Source: Clostridia bacterium
GTDB lineage: Bacteria > Bacillota > Clostridia > Oscillospirales > Acutalibacteraceae
Assembly (NCBI GenBank): GCA_017631745.1
Contig: JAGBSR010000051.1
Span: forward strand, 1 to 10,149
Direction: 5' to 3'
Length of the DNA: 10,149 nucleotides
Shown one piece after another: positions 6,480-10,149 of the stretch; within the stretch, counting starts at the first letter, position 1, and the number at the start of each line of letters is the position of its first letter. The notes below the pieces were generated by a model. The model was not told the origin of the DNA, ran no database searches, and worked only from the letters and a program-made list of their open reading frames with translations. A program made the translations under genes and the position numbers.

Positions 6480-6486
6480 GTAAAAT
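6458..6486 (+). promoter_or_regulatory. probable promoter of the uxaC operon
   Basis: TTTTCA (6458-6463), a weak -35, is 17 bases from TAAAAT (6481-6486), and a TG at 6478-6479 gives an extended -10 (TGGTAAAAT). A weak -35 with a good extended -10 suits a promoter that needs an activator. The -35 lies inside the perfect inverted repeat TTTTCA-TTG-TGAAAA (6458-6472). Confidence 0.65.
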
Positions 6487-6515
6487 TAAAATACTAAAAT
6501 AGGAGGACTATGTCA

Positions 6516-7928
6516 ATGACAGAGTTTATGACAAAGGATTTTCTTCTTGATACCGACACGGCAAAGGTACTCTATCACGATTATGCGGCCAAATTACCCA
6601 TTATCGATTACCACTGCCACGTAAGTCCCAAGGAGATATATGAAGACTTAAGATTTGAAAACATCACTCAGCTCTGGCTTTACGGCGACCATTATAAATG
6701 GCGTCTGATGAGAAGCAACGGCGTGAGCGAAGAGTATATCACAGGTAAGACTACAAGCGATAAAGATAAATTCCTCAAGTTTGCCGAAACTCTTCCCAAG
6801 GCTATCGGCAACCCGATGTATCATTGGTGCCACTTTGAGCTTAAGAGATATTTCGGCTATGAGGGCATTTTAAATGCGGACACTGCCGAAGAGGTATGGA
6901 ATGTCACCTCAGAAAAGCTTAAAGAGGCTCATATGAGTGTACGCGGTATTATCGAGATGAGCAATGTCTCGTTTATCGGTACTACTGACGACCCCGTTGA
7001 CTCCCTTGAATGGCACGGCAAAATTGCTGAAGACAAGAGCTTCAAGACAATTGTTGCTCCCTCATTCAGACCCGACAAAGCATTTAACCTCAATGCAGAT
7101 ATTTTCCCCGGCTACATAAAGACTCTCAAAGAGGTTTCAGGTGTGGATATCAAAGACATCGCTTCCCTTAAAGAGGCTCTTTATAAGAGAATGAAGCATT
7201 TTGATGCTTTCGGCTGTAAGGCAAGTGACAACGGCATCAACTATCCCGTTTACTGTGAAATGAGCGAGGATGAAATGAACGCCGCTCTCGTTAAAGCAAT
7301 GAATGGCGAAAAGGTCAGCGAAAAAGAACTCGAAGCTGTACAGACTGAAATGATTCTCTTCTGCGCTGAAAAATACTCAGAGCTCGGTTGGGCAATGCAG
7401 ATACATTATAACTGTATGAGAAACCCCAACACAGCAATGTTTAATAAGCTCGGCCCCGACACAGGCTTTGATGTTATCGGACCTCACAACGGCTCGGTGG
7501 CTCTTGCAAAGCTTCTCGATAAGATGTATCTCAGCGGCAAGATGCCTAAGATTATTCTCTATTCTCTCGACGCGGGCGACAACTCATTCATCGATACAAT
7601 CCTCGGTGCATTCCAGCGTGAGGGCAATCCCGGCACTATTCAGCACGGCAGTGCATGGTGGTTCAACGACACCAAAAACGGTATGCGCGAGCAGATGATA
7701 AGCCTTGCTTCACTCGGTCTTCTCGGCAACTTTGTGGGAATGCTCACAGACTCAAGAAGCTTTTTAAGCTACACAAGACACGAATATTTCAGAAGAATTC
7801 TCTGTCAGTTAATCGGTCAGTGGGTTGAAGCAGGCGAGTACCCTGCCGATATGAAGGCACTCTCACAGATAACAGAAGATATTTCTTTCTATAACGCTAA
7901 AAGATTTTTCGATTTGGAGGTAAAATAA
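6516..7928 (+). CDS. uxaC: glucuronate (uronate) isomerase
   Basis: A 470-residue UxaC, the usual length. It interconverts D-glucuronate and D-fructuronate (also galacturonate and tagaturonate) as the first step of hexuronate breakdown in the cytosol. It belongs to the amidohydrolase-fold uronate isomerases: PIIDYHCHVSP carries the metal-site pair His33/His35, and the C-terminal MLTDSRSFLSYTRHEYFRR with Asp412 is a family hallmark. Other typical blocks are DHYKWRLMRSNGV, WCHFELKRYFGY, and GPHNGSVALAKLL. Two starts compete: ATG 6510 is only three bases from the AGGAGG (6501-6506), while ATG 6516 has a 9-base spacing and gives MTEFMTKDFLL, so 6516 is preferred. It is first in the operon and one base separates it from uxuA. 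Confidence 0.96.
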   Translation: MTEFMTKDFLLDTDTAKVLYHDYAAKLPIIDYHCHVSPKEIYEDLRFENITQLWLYGDHYKWRLMRSNGVSEEYITGKTTSDKDKFLKFAETLPKAIGNPMYHWCHFELKRYFGYEGILNADTAEEVWNVTSEKLKEAHMSVRGIIEMSNVSFIGTTDDPVDSLEWHGKIAEDKSFKTIVAPSFRPDKAFNLNADIFPGYIKTLKEVSGVDIKDIASLKEALYKRMKHFDAFGCKASDNGINYPVYCEMSEDEMNAALVKAMNGEKVSEKELEAVQTEMILFCAEKYSELGWAMQIHYNCMRNPNTAMFNKLGPDTGFDVIGPHNGSVALAKLLDKMYLSGKMPKIILYSLDAGDNSFIDTILGAFQREGNPGTIQHGSAWWFNDTKNGMREQMISLASLGLLGNFVGMLTDSRSFLSYTRHEYFRRILCQLIGQWVEAGEYPADMKALSQITEDISFYNAKRFFDLEVK

Positions 7929-7929
7929 A

Positions 7930-8976
7930 ATGAAAATGTCTTTCAGATGGTACGGTCAGGACGACCCCGTATCCCTTAAGTACATCAGCCAGATTCCCAA
8001 TATGCGCTCAGTTGTTTCGGCAGTGTACGATGTAAAACCCGGTCAGGTTTGGCCTGAAGAAAGCATCAAAAGAGTTAAGGACGACTGCGAAAAGAACGGC
8101 CTTATCTTTGACATCGTTGAGTCAATTCCCGTGCCCGAGGATATCAAGCTCGGCTCAGAGAATGCTGATGAGCTCATCGAGGTTTACTGCGAAAACATCC
8201 GTCGCTGTGCTAAGTACGGTGTTAAGTGTGTAACATATAACTTTATGCCCGTTTTCGACTGGACAAGAACTCAGCTTGATAAAGAAGCTCCCGACGGCTC
8301 AACAAGTCTTGTTATGTATTGGGAGCAGATGCAGGGTCTCGATCCCCTCGTTGACGATATCGACCTTCCCGGTTGGGACGCAAGCTACACCAAAGACGAA
8401 ATCAAGGAGCTCTTCAAAAAGTACGCTGAAATCGGCGAAGAAGGTCTTTGGAAAAACCTCGAAACCTTCCTTAAGAAGATTATCCCCGTTGCTGAAGAAT
8501 GCGGCGTGAGAATGGCTATTCATCCCGATGATCCTCCATATCCCATCTTCGGTCTTCCCCGAATCATCACAAACGAAGAAAACCTCGACCGTTTCCTTAA
8601 GATTGTTGATTCACCTGCTAACTCACTTTGCCTTTGCACAGGCTCACTCGGCTGTGCTAAGTTCAACGATATCCCCAAGATGGTAAGAAAATACAGCGCT
8701 ATGGACAGAATTGCATTTATGCACATCCGTAACGTGCTTGTAATGGACGACGGCTCATTTGAAGAAAGCGGTCACCTTTCAAAATGCGGCAGCATTGATA
8801 TGTATGAAGTTGTTAAGGCTCTTGTTGAAACAGGTTTCGACGGCTATGTACGTCCTGACCACGGCAGAATGATCTGGGGCGAAACAGGCAGACCCGGTTA
8901 CGGTCTTTATGACAGAGCACTCGGTGCGGCATATATCAACGGCCTCTTTGAGGCTTGCGAAAAAGCAACTAAATAA
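7930..8976 (+). CDS. uxuA: mannonate dehydratase
   Basis: A 348-residue UxuA, which dehydrates D-mannonate to 2-keto-3-deoxy-D-gluconate with a divalent metal (Mn/Fe). Family signatures are MKMSFRWYG at the N-terminus, VYDVKPGQVWP, VTYNFMPVFDWTRT, MAIHPDDPPYPIFGLPRI, LCTGSLG, FMHIRNV and RPDHGRMIWGE. By family knowledge the metal ligands should be His198, Cys236, His265 and Asp310, all present. ATG 7930 is eight bases after GGAGGT (7916-7921), which lies inside the end of uxaC, so the two genes are tightly coupled. Length is close to the 350-360 residues usual for Firmicutes UxuA. Confidence 0.97.
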   Translation: MKMSFRWYGQDDPVSLKYISQIPNMRSVVSAVYDVKPGQVWPEESIKRVKDDCEKNGLIFDIVESIPVPEDIKLGSENADELIEVYCENIRRCAKYGVKCVTYNFMPVFDWTRTQLDKEAPDGSTSLVMYWEQMQGLDPLVDDIDLPGWDASYTKDEIKELFKKYAEIGEEGLWKNLETFLKKIIPVAEECGVRMAIHPDDPPYPIFGLPRIITNEENLDRFLKIVDSPANSLCLCTGSLGCAKFNDIPKMVRKYSAMDRIAFMHIRNVLVMDDGSFEESGHLSKCGSIDMYEVVKALVETGFDGYVRPDHGRMIWGETGRPGYGLYDRALGAAYINGLFEACEKATK

Positions 8977-8989
8977 GGAGGAAACTAAA

Positions 8990-9841
8990 ATGAATAAAAA
9001 TGTTTTCGGTACTGACCTTACAGGTAAGGTTGCAGTTGTAACAGGCGCAGGCGGAGTGCTTTGCTCTTCATTTGCAAAGACTCTCGCAAAAGCAGGCGCT
9101 AAGGTTGCTCTTCTTGATATCAACGAAGAAGCTGCTAAGGGCTTCGCTGATGAAATCGTAGCTGATGGCGGTGTTGCTAAGGCTTATAAGTGCAATGCAC
9201 TCGACAAAGACAGCTGTAATGCTGTAGCAGAAGCTGTTTTGGCTGATCTCGGTCCTTGCGATATCCTTCTCAACGGTGCAGGCGGTAACAACCCCAGAGC
9301 TACAACAGATAAGGAGTATTATTTCAGCGGTGACATTGACGAAGACTGCAAAAACTTCTTCAACCTTGATGCTGACGGTGTTTCATTTGTTTTCAACCTC
9401 AACTTCTTGGGTACACTTATTCCCACTCAGGCGTTTGCAAAGCAGATGCTCGGCAGAGAGGGCTGTAACATCATCAACATCTCATCAATGAATGCTTTCA
9501 CACCTCTTACAAAGATTCCTGCTTATTCAGGTGCTAAGGCTGCAATTTCAAACTTCACACAGTGGCTTGCAGTTCACTTCTCAAAAGAGGGCATCAGAGT
9601 AAATGCTATTGCTCCCGGTTTCTTCTCAACCAAGCAGAATGCGGCTCTTCTCTGGAATCCCGACGGTTCACCCACACCCCGTACAGACAAGATTCTTGCT
9701 GCTACTCCCATGGGTCGTTTCGGTGAAGCTCACGAGCTTGACGGTGCACTTCTTTTCCTTATCAACAATGATGCTGCAGGCTTCATCACAGGTGTTGTGC
9801 TTCCCGTTGACGGCGGCTTCTCATCATACTCAGGCGTATGA
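8990..9841 (+). CDS. uxuB: SDR-type D-mannonate oxidoreductase (fructuronate reductase)
   Basis: A 283-residue short-chain dehydrogenase. The Rossmann motif TGAGGVLC spans 18-25, NGAGGNNPRAT follows the NAG position, and the catalytic set is Ser166 (NISSMN), Tyr179 and Lys183 (YSGAK). The segment VNAIAPGFF and the C-terminal FITGVVLPVDGGFSSYSGV are typical of the Firmicutes fructuronate reductase group related to Bacillus subtilis YjmF, which replaces the long-chain UxuB of enterobacteria. It reduces D-fructuronate to D-mannonate, linking UxaC and UxuA. ATG 8990 follows AAGGAGG (8975-8981) at eight bases and begins 13 bases after uxuA; an earlier in-frame ATG at 8909 is inside uxuA and has no ribosome site. 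Substrate is inferred from the operon and sequence style; another sugar-acid dehydrogenase is possible but less likely. Confidence 0.92.
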   Translation: MNKNVFGTDLTGKVAVVTGAGGVLCSSFAKTLAKAGAKVALLDINEEAAKGFADEIVADGGVAKAYKCNALDKDSCNAVAEAVLADLGPCDILLNGAGGNNPRATTDKEYYFSGDIDEDCKNFFNLDADGVSFVFNLNFLGTLIPTQAFAKQMLGREGCNIINISSMNAFTPLTKIPAYSGAKAAISNFTQWLAVHFSKEGIRVNAIAPGFFSTKQNAALLWNPDGSPTPRTDKILAATPMGRFGEAHELDGALLFLINNDAAGFITGVVLPVDGGFSSYSGV

Positions 9842-9845
9842 TGAA

Positions 9846-9880
9846 ATGCAGAATGCAGAATTCAGAATGCAGAATTGAGG
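9846..9880. repeat. tandem heptamer repeat between uxuB and eda
   Basis: Five consecutive 7-base units read ATGCAGA, ATGCAGA, ATTCAGA, ATGCAGA and ATTGAGG; the first four are identical or one base apart and the last has decayed. They start four bases after the uxuB stop. GGTCGCTTCGCTCCG follows at 9880-9894, an end that I associate with interspersed intergenic repeats in gut Clostridia, from memory only. Confidence 0.85.
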
Positions 9881-9960
9881 GTCGCTTCGCTCCGATTTAT
9901 AAAGGGATAACAAAGTGCTCTCTTACAAATAAATCAAATCTTTTCAGGAGATGAAATAAA

Positions 9961-10149
9961 ATGGATATGTTCAAGACAATTTATGAATTAGGCATCATTC
10001 CCGTTGTAGCTATTGATGATGCTGACAAGGCTGTGCCTCTTGCAAAGGCACTTCGTGACGGCGGTCTTCCTGCTGCTGAAATCACTTTCAGAACAGCTGC
10101 TGCTGAAGAATCAATCAGAAGAATTACAGCTGAATGCCCCGATGTACTC
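9961..10149 (+). CDS. eda: KDPG/KHG aldolase, 3'-truncated by window edge
   Basis: The first 63 residues of a 2-keto-3-deoxy-6-phosphogluconate aldolase, open to the right edge. The N-terminus MDMFKTIYELGIIPVVAIDDADKAVPLA with the GGLPAAEITFRT block is characteristic; Glu40 is the expected catalytic Glu. The Schiff-base Lys lies beyond the window. The enzyme cleaves KDPG to pyruvate and glyceraldehyde-3-phosphate, the last step of the pathway whose first steps are encoded upstream. ATG 9961 is ten bases from AGGAG (9946-9950). The 119-base gap after uxuB, which contains the heptamer repeat, is much larger than the other spacings in this operon; no clear promoter or terminator is seen in it, so read-through from the uxaC promoter is likely. 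Confidence 0.93.
   Translation, partial: MDMFKTIYELGIIPVVAIDDADKAVPLAKALRDGGLPAAEITFRTAAAEESIRRITAECPDVL

Noticed and set aside
8990..9064. Cys25 in place of the last Gly of the SDR glycine-rich motif as an unusual feature
   Set aside because: As I recall, GGVLC is common in the fructuronate-reductase branch of SDRs, so it is probably normal for this group.
9951..9959. ATG-AAA-TAA minimal open frame just before eda
   Set aside because: A two-codon frame between the ribosome site and the real start; most likely chance, though it could slightly lower initiation at 9961.
1..10149. CRISPR arrays, tRNA or rRNA genes, transposase genes, phage integration sites
   Set aside because: I looked for direct-repeat/spacer patterns, tRNA-like cloverleaf ends with TTCGAATC-type arms, and transposase motifs on both strands and saw none.

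Overview
The window looks like chromosome of a gut- or rumen-type Clostridia (Oscillospiraceae/Ruminococcaceae-like Bacillota). The evidence is moderate-to-low GC, strong AGGAGG-type ribosome binding sites, occasional TTG starts, intrinsic terminators, a poorly characterised lipoprotein family and a hexuronate catabolic operon of the Firmicutes type (short-chain-dehydrogenase UxuB). This assignment rests on protein style only; there is no rRNA marker.

Layout: (1) 1-1564, the 3' end of a DUF6935-like gene and a secreted lipoprotein gene in tandem, closed by a strong terminator. (2) 1565-2091, about 530 bases with no convincing gene; it holds a few hairpins and, at its right end, a plausible promoter. 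(3) 2092-5550, a compact plus-strand operon of three separate proteins: an adenylate-forming ligase, a condensation-domain (HHxxxD) acyltransferase and an acyl carrier protein. A questionable 44-codon ORF and a bidirectional terminator follow. (4) 5551-6398, a minus-strand AraC-family regulator. (5) 6399-6515, a divergent control region with a promoter on each strand and several repeated ATTGTG-type half-sites. (6) 6516-10149, the glucuronate operon uxaC-uxuA-uxuB-eda, running off the right edge inside eda.

The uxu block forms a coherent pathway: D-glucuronate to D-fructuronate (UxaC), to D-mannonate (UxuB), to 2-keto-3-deoxygluconate (UxuA). After phosphorylation by a kinase not seen here, Eda would cleave the product to pyruvate and glyceraldehyde-3-phosphate. 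The divergent AraC protein is the obvious candidate regulator. Its reading frame appears to be one base short in a T-run just after the best start codon, so it is either restarted at an overlapping ATGA or frameshifted.

The most interesting part is the three-gene A-C-T set at 2092-5312. It is a minimal, fully dissociated non-ribosomal-synthetase-like system. Its ligase has a fatty/carboxylic-acid type core motif rather than the amino-acid type. No thioesterase, reductase, transporter or phosphopantetheinyl transferase lies beside it. The condensation and carrier genes overlap by 97 bases, and a single inserted base would fuse them.
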